Assembly (NCBI GenBank): GCA_035557635.1
Contig: DATMDR010000032.1
Location: forward strand, 1-64,000
Source of the DNA: VRUE01 sp035557635
Lineage (GTDB): Bacteria > Actinomycetota > Thermoleophilia > Solirubrobacterales > 70-9
DNA: 64,000 bases
Reading direction: 5' to 3'
Shown here: piece after piece, positions 26,031-35,494 of the stretch
Position numbering within the stretch: position 1 is the stretch's first letter
How the letters are laid out: each line of letters starts with the position of its first letter
The notes under the pieces: model-generated
Seen by the model: only the letters and a program-made list of their open reading frames with translations
Database searches by the model: none
Told to the model about the DNA's origin: nothing
Program-made: the position numbers and the translations under genes

Positions 26031-28367
26031 TTGAAGCGCTTTGCCTCATTTCTGCTCGTTGTTTTCTGCCTGCTCGCCGTTCCCGTGGTAGCCGGGGCCG
26101 TGGAATACAAAGTCGACAGCACCGCTGACGAACCCGACTTGCTCGTCGACGGCAATGGCTGCCTGACGGTGGGCGGCAAATGCACGCTGCGGGCAGCGAT
26201 CCAGGAAGCGAACTTCGCTGCGGCCGGCGACACGGTCAAATTCGATGGGACGGTCTTCGAAGGCTTGGCGGCCGACACCATCGCGATCGGCTCCAGCCTG
26301 CCGGCGATCAAATTTCCCCTGCAAATCGACGGCAAGTTCAACGGGGCCCAGTGCAACACCGCGGCGGGAGTCCCAGGCCCTTGCGTCGGCGTCAGCGGAC
26401 CCGCCACCGGCCCCGCGCTGACGGTCGAAAACGCCAACGGCGTTGAAATCGAAGGACTCGCCGTGACCGGCGCGACGGGCGCGGGGGGCACCGCGATCAG
26501 CGTGATCAACAGCTCTGAAGGCTTCGATGCGCGCGGCAACTGGCTCGGCGTGAAACTCGACGGCGGTGCCGGTCCCAACAACACGGGGATCTTCCTCGAC
26601 CCCGACTCGAACGGCGCGACGATCGGTGGCGAAACTGCCAAAGAACGCAACGTCTTCGCCAACAACTCCTTCGAGGGCCTCGACGTCGAAGGGGCCGACA
26701 ATGCCGATGTCCTCGGCAACTACTTCGGCGTCAAACCAGATGGCTCCACGCAGGCTGCCAACGGCAAGAACATCGAGATCACCGACACCGACGCCTTCGC
26801 GGCGACGGGCAACGAGGTCGGCGGGACGATCTCCGGCGCGGCGGCCCCATGCGACGGCGCCTGCAACGTGATCTCCGGCGGCACGACCGGCATCGACCTC
26901 AACGGGGAGCCCCTGGGCAACGAGGAGCCTGCCACCGGGCCGACGACGATTCACGGCAACTACGTCGGGCTGAACGCCGCGGGCACCGCGGCGGTCGCCA
27001 ACGGCACCTTCAACGTCCTCGTCGGCCTGGCCGAAGATGCCCTGGTCGGGGGGGTGGCAAACGGCGACGCCAACTTCATCGCCGGCGGCGGCTTCGGCAT
27101 CTACAACGAAAACGGCGAAGGCTTCGAAGCGGAAGGCAACATCATCGGCTCCGGCCCGACCGGCGCCGACGTCGCCGCGCCCGGTACGGGCGTCTTCGTC
27201 CTCAATACGAACAACACGAGTCAGGTTGCAGTCAACGACAACGTGATCGAGATGGACGGAGGCATCGGAGTCGAGGCGCGGTTCGGCGGCACCGAAATCG
27301 ACGGCAACTTCATCGAAGGGGCTGAACTCGGAATCTGGACCAAGGTTGGACCAGGGCCGGCGGGCGCCAACCAGATCGAAGACAACGTGATCGGCGAATC
27401 CGAAACCAACGGGATCCTGATCGAAGACGACTTCAACGAAGTGCTCGGCAACGCGATCTACGGCTCCGGCGCGGCGGGCATTCGCCTCCAGAATCCGGCC
27501 GCGCTCCTCGTCACCACTGAAAACCTGATCGGCGGCGACGCACCGGCCGACGAAAACAACATCCGCGAAAGTGGCGGCGACGCGATCGAGATCGTCGACA
27601 ACTCGGGCTCGACCGAAGACGACAGCTTCAACGAGGTCGCTCGAAACCGTGGTGAGGAAAACGCCGGCCTCTTCATCGACCTCGTCGGCAACGCCAACGA
27701 CGGCATCCTGCCACCCTCGTTCGCGTCCGCGATCCAGTCGAGCGCCAGCGGCAGCGGCGCCGAGCCCGGAGCCAACGTCCGCGTCTTCCGCAAGGAAACA
27801 GCCGAAGCGGGGGAGATCGAATCGTTCCTCGGCGAAGTGGTCGCCGATGGCAGCGGCAGCTGGAAAGTCAGCTACACAGCTTCGATCCCGGTGGGGACGA
27901 TCGTCGCCGCTACGCAGACGAGCACAGCTGGCGGGACCTCGGAGTTGGCGACGGCGACGACGACCGCCGATCCCAGCAAAGGCAGCAGCGGTGGAGATGG
28001 CAACGGCGGAGAGAAAGTTGAGCCAACCCCCATCAAACGCCTCCCTCAGACCAAGATCCGCAAAGGCCCGAAGAAGAAATCGGAGTCGACCACGGCGAAG
28101 TTCAAGTTCACCTCCAGCGAGGCGGGCTCGACCTTCCAGTGCAAGCTCGACAAAAAGCGCTATCGACGCTGCAAATCGCCGAAGACCTACAAGAACCTGA
28201 AACCGGGCAAGCACGTCTTCCGGGTGCGGGCGGTCGGCAAAGGCGGCAACGATCCGACTCCGGCGAAGAGGAAGTTCGAGGTCTTGGCCCTCAAGGTGAA
28301 GGCGGCCGGCGAAGGCGGCAACGTCTACCCGACTCCGGCGAGGCGGAAGTTCGCGGTCCTGCCGTAG
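26031..28367 (+). CDS. Secreted right-handed beta-helix protein with CSLREA-type domain
   Basis: The 778-residue protein starts at TTG (26031), supported by AGGAGG 5 nt upstream and an immediate signal peptide (FASFLLVVFCLLAVPVVAGA). A CSLREA-like motif (CTLRAAIQEANFA) is followed by many parallel beta-helix repeats (about 100-590; N-x-I-x-G-N patterns). A linker leads to a C-terminal domain with FTSSEAGSTFQCKLD, a sugar-binding-like module frequent in Thermoleophilia surface proteins. The last 45 residues duplicate a PTPAKRKFEV unit. It is likely an extracellular adhesin or polysaccharide-binding protein. GAA and AAA codons are more frequent than in the neighbours. Confidence 0.8.
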   Translation: MKRFASFLLVVFCLLAVPVVAGAVEYKVDSTADEPDLLVDGNGCLTVGGKCTLRAAIQEANFAAAGDTVKFDGTVFEGLAADTIAIGSSLPAIKFPLQIDGKFNGAQCNTAAGVPGPCVGVSGPATGPALTVENANGVEIEGLAVTGATGAGGTAISVINSSEGFDARGNWLGVKLDGGAGPNNTGIFLDPDSNGATIGGETAKERNVFANNSFEGLDVEGADNADVLGNYFGVKPDGSTQAANGKNIEITDTDAFAATGNEVGGTISGAAAPCDGACNVISGGTTGIDLNGEPLGNEEPATGPTTIHGNYVGLNAAGTAAVANGTFNVLVGLAEDALVGGVANGDANFIAGGGFGIYNENGEGFEAEGNIIGSGPTGADVAAPGTGVFVLNTNNTSQVAVNDNVIEMDGGIGVEARFGGTEIDGNFIEGAELGIWTKVGPGPAGANQIEDNVIGESETNGILIEDDFNEVLGNAIYGSGAAGIRLQNPAALLVTTENLIGGDAPADENNIRESGGDAIEIVDNSGSTEDDSFNEVARNRGEENAGLFIDLVGNANDGILPPSFASAIQSSASGSGAEPGANVRVFRKETAEAGEIESFLGEVVADGSGSWKVSYTASIPVGTIVAATQTSTAGGTSELATATTTADPSKGSSGGDGNGGEKVEPTPIKRLPQTKIRKGPKKKSESTTAKFKFTSSEAGSTFQCKLDKKRYRRCKSPKTYKNLKPGKHVFRVRAVGKGGNDPTPAKRKFEVLALKVKAAGEGGNVYPTPARRKFAVLP

Positions 28368-28371
28368 GGCT

Positions 28372-29229
28372 TCAACCGGTCCAGCTGGTCGAATCGAGGG
28401 TCGTGCCGCCCCGGAATTGGTCCGGGGCGGCGAGCACGTGCGCGGCGACGTCGATGCAGCGCGCGACCCATAGGTCGCCTCGCGCGGAGGCAGCGGCGAC
28501 CCTGTCGAGCAGCTGCCGCAACCGCTCCCAGCCGAGCCAGTCGAGCATGAAGGGGTGGAGGACGATCGCAGCGTAGCCGCCCTCTCGGGCCAGCGCTTCG
28601 ATCTCCGCTTCGAGGAAGGCGAGGAAGGCGGCCGGCTCGACCGGATCGGGCGCGCCGGTCATCGCTTCGCGCACTCCGGCCAGCGGCGGCAGCACGCAGC
28701 TGGCGTCGAGGTGGCGCCACTGGAAGGGGAGTAGAGCTATGCCGCTGTCCCAGCCGGCACCAGCGCCGGCAGGGGAGCAGTAGCGCAGACCGGCGTCGCG
28801 GATGACGCCGACGCCGCCCGCTCCCAGCCCGCCGCTCGGTGGTCGCAGGCCGGCGAGCTCGAAGCCGAGCCGCTCGAAGGCGGCGACACCACGCGCCAAG
28901 TTCTCGGCCTGCGCCTCTGCGTCGAGGTCCGTCCACTGCTCATGGCGCCAGGCGTGGTAGGCCACCTCGTGGCCACCGGCGCCGATCGCCTTCAGCTCGT
29001 CCGGGTAGATCTCGGCGTTGATCCCCTCGACGAAGAAGGTCGCGGCCAGGTCGCGCTCGCCGAGCGCTTCGAGCAGCGCCGGCAGTACCCGTGTCGCGGT
29101 GAAGTGCTCGCCGAGCGGGGCATCCGGGCCGATCGCCCCCAGCTCCAGCTCGGCCGCCTCGCCGAGATTGTCGAAGCTGAGGCTGAGCGCGCCGCGGGCG
29201 CCGTCTGGCCAGCGCGGCGTTCTGCTCAC
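28372..29229 (-). CDS. Polysaccharide deacetylase (NodB-like) family protein
   Basis: The 285-residue NodB-fold protein has the first motif LSLSFDNLGEAAE, TFFVEGINAE, the metal-His motif HEVAYHAWRHEQW and GLRPPSGGL. The canonical FDDG is FDNL here, so the catalytic base or metal Asp is replaced by Asn; activity is uncertain. Its start overlaps the membrane-protein gene by 4 nt, in an operon with an FAH-family gene. Confidence 0.8.
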   Translation of the reverse strand: MSRTPRWPDGARGALSLSFDNLGEAAELELGAIGPDAPLGEHFTATRVLPALLEALGERDLAATFFVEGINAEIYPDELKAIGAGGHEVAYHAWRHEQWTDLDAEAQAENLARGVAAFERLGFELAGLRPPSGGLGAGGVGVIRDAGLRYCSPAGAGAGWDSGIALLPFQWRHLDASCVLPPLAGVREAMTGAPDPVEPAAFLAFLEAEIEALAREGGYAAIVLHPFMLDWLGWERLRQLLDRVAAASARGDLWVARCIDVAAHVLAAPDQFRGGTTLDSTSWTG

Positions 29230-29747
29230 GACTCGCGCAGCGCCGGGCTCCAGCGCTCCGGCTCGAGCTCCGCCTGCTCACGCGCCCACTCGAAGTGATG
29301 GCGCGCCGAGGCGAGCAGGATCGGGAAGTTGAGCAGGCCGGCCAGGGCGAAGCCGCGGGCGCCGGGCCGGTTGGCGGCCGGCAGGCTGAGGGCGCTGCAG
29401 AGAAGCCAGAACCAGAGCACCGCGTTGTAGGCGGGCAGCTGGTCCTCGCTCAGCCCCTCGGCTTCGTCGAGCATCGGCAGGCCGTTGTGCAGGGACCAGG
29501 GCCAGGCCTTGAAGTGGACGGCGACTCCGGCGACGCCGATCCCGGCGCCGAAGGCCGTTAGTTGGCGTGCCCTTTCGCCGTCGCGGGTTGCGGCGGCGAG
29601 CATCAGCGGGAAGTAGGCGCCCCAGAGCGCGTATGCGCCGCGACGGCCGAGGAACGGCTCGAAGACGAGCCCGACCCCGGCGCGGGTCTCGAAGGCGTTG
29701 TGGGCGAGCAGGCCCAGCGCCGAGCCGACGGCGAGCAGCTTCCTCAC
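29226..29747 (-). CDS. Unknown membrane protein in the FAH-deacetylase operon
   Basis: This is a 173-residue protein with about four membrane spans (KLLAVGSALGLLAHNA, AYALWGAYFPLMLAAA, AVLWFWLLCSALSLPA, FALAGLLNFPILLASA). The start is GTG at 29747, overlapping the FAH stop by 4 nt; longer frames upstream are antisense artefacts. No family recognised. The gene overlaps both neighbours, which suggests a shared function. Confidence 0.65.
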   Translation of the reverse strand: MRKLLAVGSALGLLAHNAFETRAGVGLVFEPFLGRRGAYALWGAYFPLMLAAATRDGERARQLTAFGAGIGVAGVAVHFKAWPWSLHNGLPMLDEAEGLSEDQLPAYNAVLWFWLLCSALSLPAANRPGARGFALAGLLNFPILLASARHHFEWAREQAELEPERWSPALRES

Positions 29748-30688
29748 CGGCGGCTGCCGATCCGGTTGGTCAGGGTGCCGATTCCGTCGATCTCCAACTC
29801 GACCGTCTGCCCCGGTTGGATCCAGCGGTCGAGCTCGAGGCCGCAGCAGCCGGGCATCGTCCCGGTCGAGATCACGTCGCCGGGCTCGAGTCGCTCGCCG
29901 CCGGCGGCGTAGGCGAGCATCTCGCCGACGTCGTGGGCGGGGTTCGCGGTGCCGCCCTCGCACCAGACCTCACCGTCGACCCGTACGCGCCCGGTCGCCG
30001 CCGTCCAGTCGGGCAACTCGTCGGGCGTGAGGACGTCGGCGCCGAGCGAGTTGGCGAAGGTCTTCGACTTCACCGCCGGGCCGAACACTCCGTGGCGGGC
30101 CTCTTCGGCTTGCACGTCGCGGGCGCTCCAGTCGTTGAGCACGAGCCAGCCGCCGATCGCCTCGCGTGCCTCGGCCGGGCTGGGGTCGGCCAGCGGCTTG
30201 ACCAAGACGAAGGCCAGCTCCAGCTCGAAGTCGAGGTATTTCGTGTGCGAAGGCCAAGGCATCTCCTCGCCATCGGCCAACATCGCGGCGTGGTTGCCGA
30301 CGTAGAAGGCGGGAACCTCGTAGAAGCGCGAGTTCGGCTTGAAGGGCGGGAAGGTCCTGCGCGTGACGCGCTCGAAGGCGCTGGCGGCTCGCTGCACCGG
30401 CTTGGGGAAGAAGCGCTTGACCAGCATCCGGGCGGTGCCCTCGTAGTGCGACTCCCAGAGGCTGAAGGCGCGCAGCGAGTGCGCCTCGAAGGGCAGCCCG
30501 GCGCTCGCGGGGTCGACGGCGGCGCTCTCGTCGGCCGCCATGGCCTCGATGCGGCTCTCGACCGCCCCCCGCCCCTCGGCGCCCCCGGCGAGCAGCGTGA
30601 GCATGTCTCCTGCTTGCGGCAGCGCGACCCAGCGCTTGCGCGCTCGGTCCTCAGCGATCACTCCCTCAAGCGTATTCCGCAGCCTCAC
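29744..30688 (-). CDS. Fumarylacetoacetate hydrolase (FAH) family protein
   Basis: The 314-residue protein has the FAH-fold metal site and catalytic motifs: DFELELAFVLVKP (Glu ligands), LNDWSARDVQ, GPAVKSKTFANSLG and GDVISTGTMPGCCG. Such enzymes hydrolyse or decarboxylate beta-keto acids in aromatic catabolism. The true substrate is unknown. It is first in a minus-strand operon and divergent from mfd. Confidence 0.86.
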   Translation of the reverse strand: MRLRNTLEGVIAEDRARKRWVALPQAGDMLTLLAGGAEGRGAVESRIEAMAADESAAVDPASAGLPFEAHSLRAFSLWESHYEGTARMLVKRFFPKPVQRAASAFERVTRRTFPPFKPNSRFYEVPAFYVGNHAAMLADGEEMPWPSHTKYLDFELELAFVLVKPLADPSPAEAREAIGGWLVLNDWSARDVQAEEARHGVFGPAVKSKTFANSLGADVLTPDELPDWTAATGRVRVDGEVWCEGGTANPAHDVGEMLAYAAGGERLEPGDVISTGTMPGCCGLELDRWIQPGQTVELEIDGIGTLTNRIGSRR

Positions 30689-30724
30689 TGCGGCGATTAT
30701 CGCGACTCGTAGAATCGGCCGACA

Positions 30725-30752
30725 CGCCCGGACTACGCGATCCGGGCGTTTT
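30725..30752 (+). terminator. Terminator-like hairpin directly in front of mfd
   Basis: CGCCCGGA-CTACGCGA-TCCGGGCG followed by TTTT ends 7 nt before the mfd ATG. No plus-strand gene ends upstream, because the neighbour is divergent. It is therefore part of the mfd leader or terminates a short transcript starting near TAGAAT (30710-30715). Confidence 0.5.
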
Positions 30753-30759
30753 GCCTGCC

Positions 30760-33700
30760 ATGTCTCTCCGCCCTCTACTTGAGATAGCCGCCGAGAACGA
30801 GCGCGTCCACGCGCTCGCTGGGCGCGCCCGCGAGGCCGCTGGCGGCGGCGAGCAGGTCACCGTCCGCGCCTCGGCGATGCTGCGGCCGCTCCTGCTCGCC
30901 TGCCTGCTGGAGGACGACCGCGGCCTCGCGGACCGCCCGGCGCTCCTGGTTAGCGCCGATGACCGCTCCGCCCGCGACCTCGCCGCCGACCTGAGCGCGT
31001 ATCTGGCGCCGCGCCGGGTCCGCCTCTACCCCTCGCGCGGCACCGGCTACGCCTCGCAGGTGACGCCGCCGCCGCACCTCGTCGGCCTGCGGATCGACGC
31101 TCTTGACGCGCTCCGCGGCGAGGACGACGCGGTCGTCGTCGCCAGCGCCACCGGGCTCGCCGAGGCCGTTCCCGACGACTCGCTGCGCCCGGCCGGCTTC
31201 ACGATCTCGCGCGGCGAGGAGATCGACCTGCCGACCGTCACCTCCGATCTCGCCGCCGCCGGCTACCAGCGCGTCGAGCAGGTGGAGGAGCGCGGCCAGC
31301 TCGCTGTCCGAGGCGGCATCCTCGACGTCTTCCCGGCCACCGAGGAGCGCGCGGTCCGGATCGAGCTGTTCGGCGACGAGGTCGAGACGCTGCGCTGGTT
31401 CTCCACCTTCACCCAGCGCTCGCTCGGCGAGGCCGACTCCGTCGATCTCGCCCCCGCGGCGGAGTTGGACGTCGAGCACCGCGAGCTGGCCGAGCTGGCG
31501 GCGATGGAAGCGGCCGAGGAGGGCGAGCAACCCTCGAACCTCGCCGACCTGCTGCCGGTCGACAGATTCCGAGCGCCGCTCGAGCTGATCCCGGAGGAGA
31601 CGGCGGTGATCCTCGCTGCGGCGGAGGAGATCGAGCCGGCCCTGCGCGATCACTGGCAGGACGCGACCACGGCGATGCACGCCGACGACGCCCGCCACCT
31701 CTACGTCGACGTCGCGGACCCGCTCGCCGAACGGGCCGCCCTGGCGATGACCGGCGCCGGCGAGGATGACGAGGACGCCTTCCGCGCCGCCCGGGCCGAG
31801 TCGCCGGCGCGCAGCGTCAAAGAGGCCGAGGGCGAGCTGGAGAAGCAGGTGCGCTCCGGCTACCGGACCGTCGTCGCCTTCGACGGGCGCGGTGAGGCGG
31901 AGCGCGCCCGCTACGGCCTCGACCGCCTTGACGCGAAGCTGCTAGACGGCGGCCGGCTCTCACCGGAACCCGGCCTGGCCTTCGCCGAGGCGCGCCTGCG
32001 CGAGGGCTTCGTCAGCCCCGAGCTGCGGCTTGCCGTCTACCCCTTCCGCCGTCTCGTCCACCGGCGCCGCCGCGCCGAGGAGCGCGCCCCTGGCACCGCC
32101 CGCGGCCGCCTCGCCTTCAGCGACCTCAGGGTCGGCGACTTCGTCGTCCACGAGGACCACGGCGTCGCCCGCTTCGCCGGCTTCGAGACGCGTGAGGTCG
32201 GCGGCGTCACCCGCGACTACCTCTACCTCGAGTACAAGGGGGAGGACCGGGTCTACGTGCCCACCGACCAGCTGGCGAAGCTGAGCCGCTACGTCGGCGC
32301 CGGCGGCTCGCCGACGCTCTCGGCGCTGGGGGGCAAGCGCTGGCAGAACATGAAGGCCCGCGCCCGCCGCGCCGCCGGCGCCCTCGCCGGCGAGCTGATC
32401 AACCTCTACGCCGAGCGGCGCGCCCGCAAGGGCCATGCCTTCGCGCCCGACGGCGAGTGGCAGCTGACGCTCGAGTCCGCCTTCCCCTACCGCGAGACCG
32501 CCGACCAAGCCGAAGCGATCGAGGCGGTGAAGGGCGACATGGAGTCCGAGCAACCGATGGACCGGCTGGTCTGTGGCGACGTCGGCTTCGGCAAGACCGA
32601 GGTCGCCCTGCGCGCCGCCGTCAAGGCTGTCTCCGACGGCAAGCAGGCGCTGGTCCTGGTGCCGACGACGATCCTCGCCCAGCAGCACCTCGGCACCTTC
32701 CGCGAGCGGCTCGCCGACCTGCCATTCGTCGTCGAGGGCGTCTCGCGGCTGCGGCCACCGGCCGAGGTGAAGGCGGCGCTCGCCGGCTTCGAGGCGGGCA
32801 AGGTCGACGTCATAATCGGCACCCACCGGCTGCTCTCCCGCGACGTGCGCGCCAAGGACCTCGGCCTCGTCATCGTCGACGAGGAGCAGCGCTTCGGCGT
32901 CAAGCAGAAGGAGCTGCTGCGCCAGCTGAAGCTGAAGGTCGACGTGCTGGCGCTCTCGGCGACGCCGATCCCGCGCACGCTGCAGATGAGCCTGGCCGGG
33001 CTGCGCGACATCTCGACGATCGAGACGCCGCCGGAGGGACGCCGGCCGGTTCGCACCTATGTCGGCCCCTACGACGAGGACCTGGTGGCGAAGGCGGTCC
33101 ACCGTGAGCTCGAGCGCGGCGGCCAGGCCTTCTTCCTCCACAACCGGATCGACTCGCTGCCGGAGACGGTCGAGCGCCTGCGTGGCCTGGTGCCGAAGGC
33201 GCGCTTCGCCGAAGCACACGGCCAGATGGAGGAGCGCCAGCTCGAGGAGACGATGCTCGACTTCCTGCGCGGCGGCGCCGACTGCCTGGTGACGACGACG
33301 ATCATCGAGTCGGGCCTCGACATCCCCAGCGCCAATACGCTGATCGTCGAGCGCGCCGACCAGCTCGGGCTGGCGCAGGCCTACCAAATCCGTGGCCGGG
33401 TCGGCCGCTCACGCGAGCGCGCCTTCGCCTACATGCTCTACCCCTCCGCCGAGGCGCTGACCGAGGACGCCGCTGCCCGCCTCTCGACCCTCGCCGACCA
33501 CACCGAGCTCGGCTCTGGCTTCAAGATCGCGATGCGCGACCTCGACATCCGCGGCGCCGGCGACCTGCTCGGCGAGGAGCAGTCCGGGCACGTCGCCGCG
33601 GTCGGCTTCGAGCTCTACTGCCAGCTGATCGACGAGGCGGTGGCGGAGGCCCGCGGCGCGGAAGAGGGGGAGGAGGCCGCCCCGGGGCCGGTCCGCCTCG

Positions 33701-34140
33701 ACGTGCCGGTCGATGCCTACCTGCCGGCCGGCTTCATTCCCTTCGAGGCGGCCAAGATCGACGTCCACCGCCGCGTCGCCGCTGCCCGCGAGCCCGGTGA
33801 GCTGCGGGCGATCCGCGACGAGCTCAGCGACCGCTTCGGCCCGCCTCCGCCCGAGGCGGAGAACCTGCTGGCGCTTCAGCGAGCCCGGATCGAGCTGGGG
33901 CTGGCCGGAGCGCGCAGCGTCGAGTTCCGCGGCGGGCGGCTGAGCGTGACCGGGGTCGAGCTGGACTCCGAGGGCGCGGGCACGCTGTCGGAGAAGGTCG
34001 AGGGGGCGGTCTACGAGTGGCGTGAGAAGACCGCCGCCGTGAGGGTCCCGGACGAACCCGAGGCGCGCCTTGCCGCGGTGCTGGCGATGGCGGAGGGAAT
34101 CCGGGACGCCAAGCGACTCGCGGCCGCCCCCGCGAGTTAG
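30760..34140 (+). CDS. mfd: Transcription-repair coupling factor
   Basis: A protein of about 1126 residues with the Mfd architecture: UvrB-like N-terminal modules (RGGILDVFPATEERAVRIELFGDEVETLRWF), the RNAP-interacting domain with DFVVHEDHGVARF, and the SF2 translocase with Walker A CGDVGFGKTEVALRA, DEEQRFGVKQKE, ALSATPIPRTLQMS and GRVGRSRERAFAY. A TRCF C-terminal domain follows. It displaces stalled RNA polymerase and recruits UvrA. The ATG at 30760 is preferred over an in-frame TTG 9 nt earlier. No Shine-Dalgarno is seen. Confidence 0.95.
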   Translation: MSLRPLLEIAAENERVHALAGRAREAAGGGEQVTVRASAMLRPLLLACLLEDDRGLADRPALLVSADDRSARDLAADLSAYLAPRRVRLYPSRGTGYASQVTPPPHLVGLRIDALDALRGEDDAVVVASATGLAEAVPDDSLRPAGFTISRGEEIDLPTVTSDLAAAGYQRVEQVEERGQLAVRGGILDVFPATEERAVRIELFGDEVETLRWFSTFTQRSLGEADSVDLAPAAELDVEHRELAELAAMEAAEEGEQPSNLADLLPVDRFRAPLELIPEETAVILAAAEEIEPALRDHWQDATTAMHADDARHLYVDVADPLAERAALAMTGAGEDDEDAFRAARAESPARSVKEAEGELEKQVRSGYRTVVAFDGRGEAERARYGLDRLDAKLLDGGRLSPEPGLAFAEARLREGFVSPELRLAVYPFRRLVHRRRRAEERAPGTARGRLAFSDLRVGDFVVHEDHGVARFAGFETREVGGVTRDYLYLEYKGEDRVYVPTDQLAKLSRYVGAGGSPTLSALGGKRWQNMKARARRAAGALAGELINLYAERRARKGHAFAPDGEWQLTLESAFPYRETADQAEAIEAVKGDMESEQPMDRLVCGDVGFGKTEVALRAAVKAVSDGKQALVLVPTTILAQQHLGTFRERLADLPFVVEGVSRLRPPAEVKAALAGFEAGKVDVIIGTHRLLSRDVRAKDLGLVIVDEEQRFGVKQKELLRQLKLKVDVLALSATPIPRTLQMSLAGLRDISTIETPPEGRRPVRTYVGPYDEDLVAKAVHRELERGGQAFFLHNRIDSLPETVERLRGLVPKARFAEAHGQMEERQLEETMLDFLRGGADCLVTTTIIESGLDIPSANTLIVERADQLGLAQAYQIRGRVGRSRERAFAYMLYPSAEALTEDAAARLSTLADHTELGSGFKIAMRDLDIRGAGDLLGEEQSGHVAAVGFELYCQLIDEAVAEARGAEEGEEAAPGPVRLDVPVDAYLPAGFIPFEAAKIDVHRRVAAAREPGELRAIRDELSDRFGPPPPEAENLLALQRARIELGLAGARSVEFRGGRLSVTGVELDSEGAGTLSEKVEGAVYEWREKTAAVRVPDEPEARLAAVLAMAEGIRDAKRLAAAPAS

Positions 34141-34175
34141 CCTGCCTTGGTCAATTTGACTATGCTGCCCGCTCC

Positions 34176-35459
34176 GTGGCTTCGCAAGGGCGGGAGGAAA
34201 AGAGGTCGGTAGGGCTGCAGCGGCTTACGCTGCTCGCTTTCGCTGGGCTGCTCGTCCTCCTCTTCCTGATCTTCGCCGTCGTCCAGGGCCTCGGGAATCC
34301 CAGCGTTTCCTCCGGCGACGTCGCGGTCGTCGAGGACGCTCCCGACGGCCTCGGAACTGTCTCCGAAGAGGACCTGAAACGAGCGATCGAACAGGCCGCC
34401 GGGCAGGCCGGGCAGAAAGTCCCCAAAGAGGGGACCCCCCAGTACGACGAACTGGAGAAAACCGCCTTCACCGAAGTGCTCGACCGGATCTGGATCCAGG
34501 GGGAAGCGGCGGATATGGGGATCTCGGTAACGCCGGAGGAAGTCTCCGACGAACTCGAGAAACTGAAGAAACAGGCCTTCAAAACCGAGGCGCAGTACCA
34601 GAAATTCCTCAAAGAATCGAACTTCACCCCGGCGGACGTCGACGAGCGGATCAAGATCCAGATGCTCAGCGAACGGATTCAGAAAGAAGCGTCCGAAGAA
34701 TCCGCCACTCCCAGCGATGCTGAAGTCGAGGAGTACTACGAAGCCGCGAAGGACACCCAGTTCACGCAGCCGGAAACACGTGACGTGCGCCTCATCGTCA
34801 ACAAAGACCGGAAAAAAATCGACGAAGCGGCGGCGCTGCTCGATAAAGACAACTCGGACGAGAGCTGGAAAAAAGTCGCCAAAGAGTTCTCGACCGAAAG
34901 CGCCACCAAAGGCAAAGGCGGACTGCGGACGAGCCTGGTGGAAGGCACCCTTCCCGATCTCGACAGCGCGATCTTCAGCGCTCCCCCGGCGACCGTCGAA
35001 GGGCCGGTGAAAAGCGCGCAGGGCTGGACCATCTTCGAAGTCGACAAGGTCAACCCGGAGAAAGTCCAGTCGCTGAAAGAAGTCGAATCGCAGATCAACG
35101 CCCAGCTCGGCGAACAGGTCCAGCAGCAGGCGTCGGCCCGTCTGATCCGCAACTACGGCAGCAAGTGGACCTCGCGCACCTTCTGCGCCGATGACTTCCT
35201 GATCGAACGCTGCGCCAACTTCGAGGGCACTGGACGGCCGGCGAGCGCTCCGCCCGCCTGCTACGAAGCGGATCCGAAAGGACCGGCTCCGGAAGCCTGT
35301 CCGGCCCCGGTTCAGCAGGTGGCGCCGGCGCTGCCCGGCACGGTGAGCGTGCTCGCTCCCGAAGGCGAAAAACTTCCCCAGCGCCCGCGGCCGTCGAAAC
35401 TCGAAGCCGCTCCGCCGACCGGGACCACCGGGCTCCCGCCCGGGGTCACCGGCGAATAG
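34176..35459 (+). CDS. SurA/PrsA-like peptidyl-prolyl isomerase, membrane-anchored
   Basis: The 427-residue protein has an N-terminal membrane anchor (LLAFAGLLVLLFLIFAVVQG), a SurA_N-type helical chaperone region (about 60-190) and a parvulin (PPIC) domain with FSTESATKGKGGLRTS and GPVKSAQGWTIFEV. A Cys-containing Pro-rich tail ends it. It probably folds exported proteins outside the membrane. GAA and AAA dominate Glu and Lys codons, unlike mfd and eno on either side. An 11-nt dyad (GTCAATTTGAC, 34150-34160) lies upstream of the GTG start. Confidence 0.85.
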   Translation: MASQGREEKRSVGLQRLTLLAFAGLLVLLFLIFAVVQGLGNPSVSSGDVAVVEDAPDGLGTVSEEDLKRAIEQAAGQAGQKVPKEGTPQYDELEKTAFTEVLDRIWIQGEAADMGISVTPEEVSDELEKLKKQAFKTEAQYQKFLKESNFTPADVDERIKIQMLSERIQKEASEESATPSDAEVEEYYEAAKDTQFTQPETRDVRLIVNKDRKKIDEAAALLDKDNSDESWKKVAKEFSTESATKGKGGLRTSLVEGTLPDLDSAIFSAPPATVEGPVKSAQGWTIFEVDKVNPEKVQSLKEVESQINAQLGEQVQQQASARLIRNYGSKWTSRTFCADDFLIERCANFEGTGRPASAPPACYEADPKGPAPEACPAPVQQVAPALPGTVSVLAPEGEKLPQRPRPSKLEAAPPTGTTGLPPGVTGE

Positions 35460-35494
35460 CTCTCGGCCGACTTCGCGGCTAGACTCGCGCGTCC

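Noticed and set aside
26046..28214. Very long open frame antisense to the beta-helix gene
   Set aside because: Repetitive Val/Asp/Gly-rich translation without any domain; it arises from the repeated, high-GC codons of the real gene. The same holds for long antisense frames at 11035-13134 and 12714-14885.
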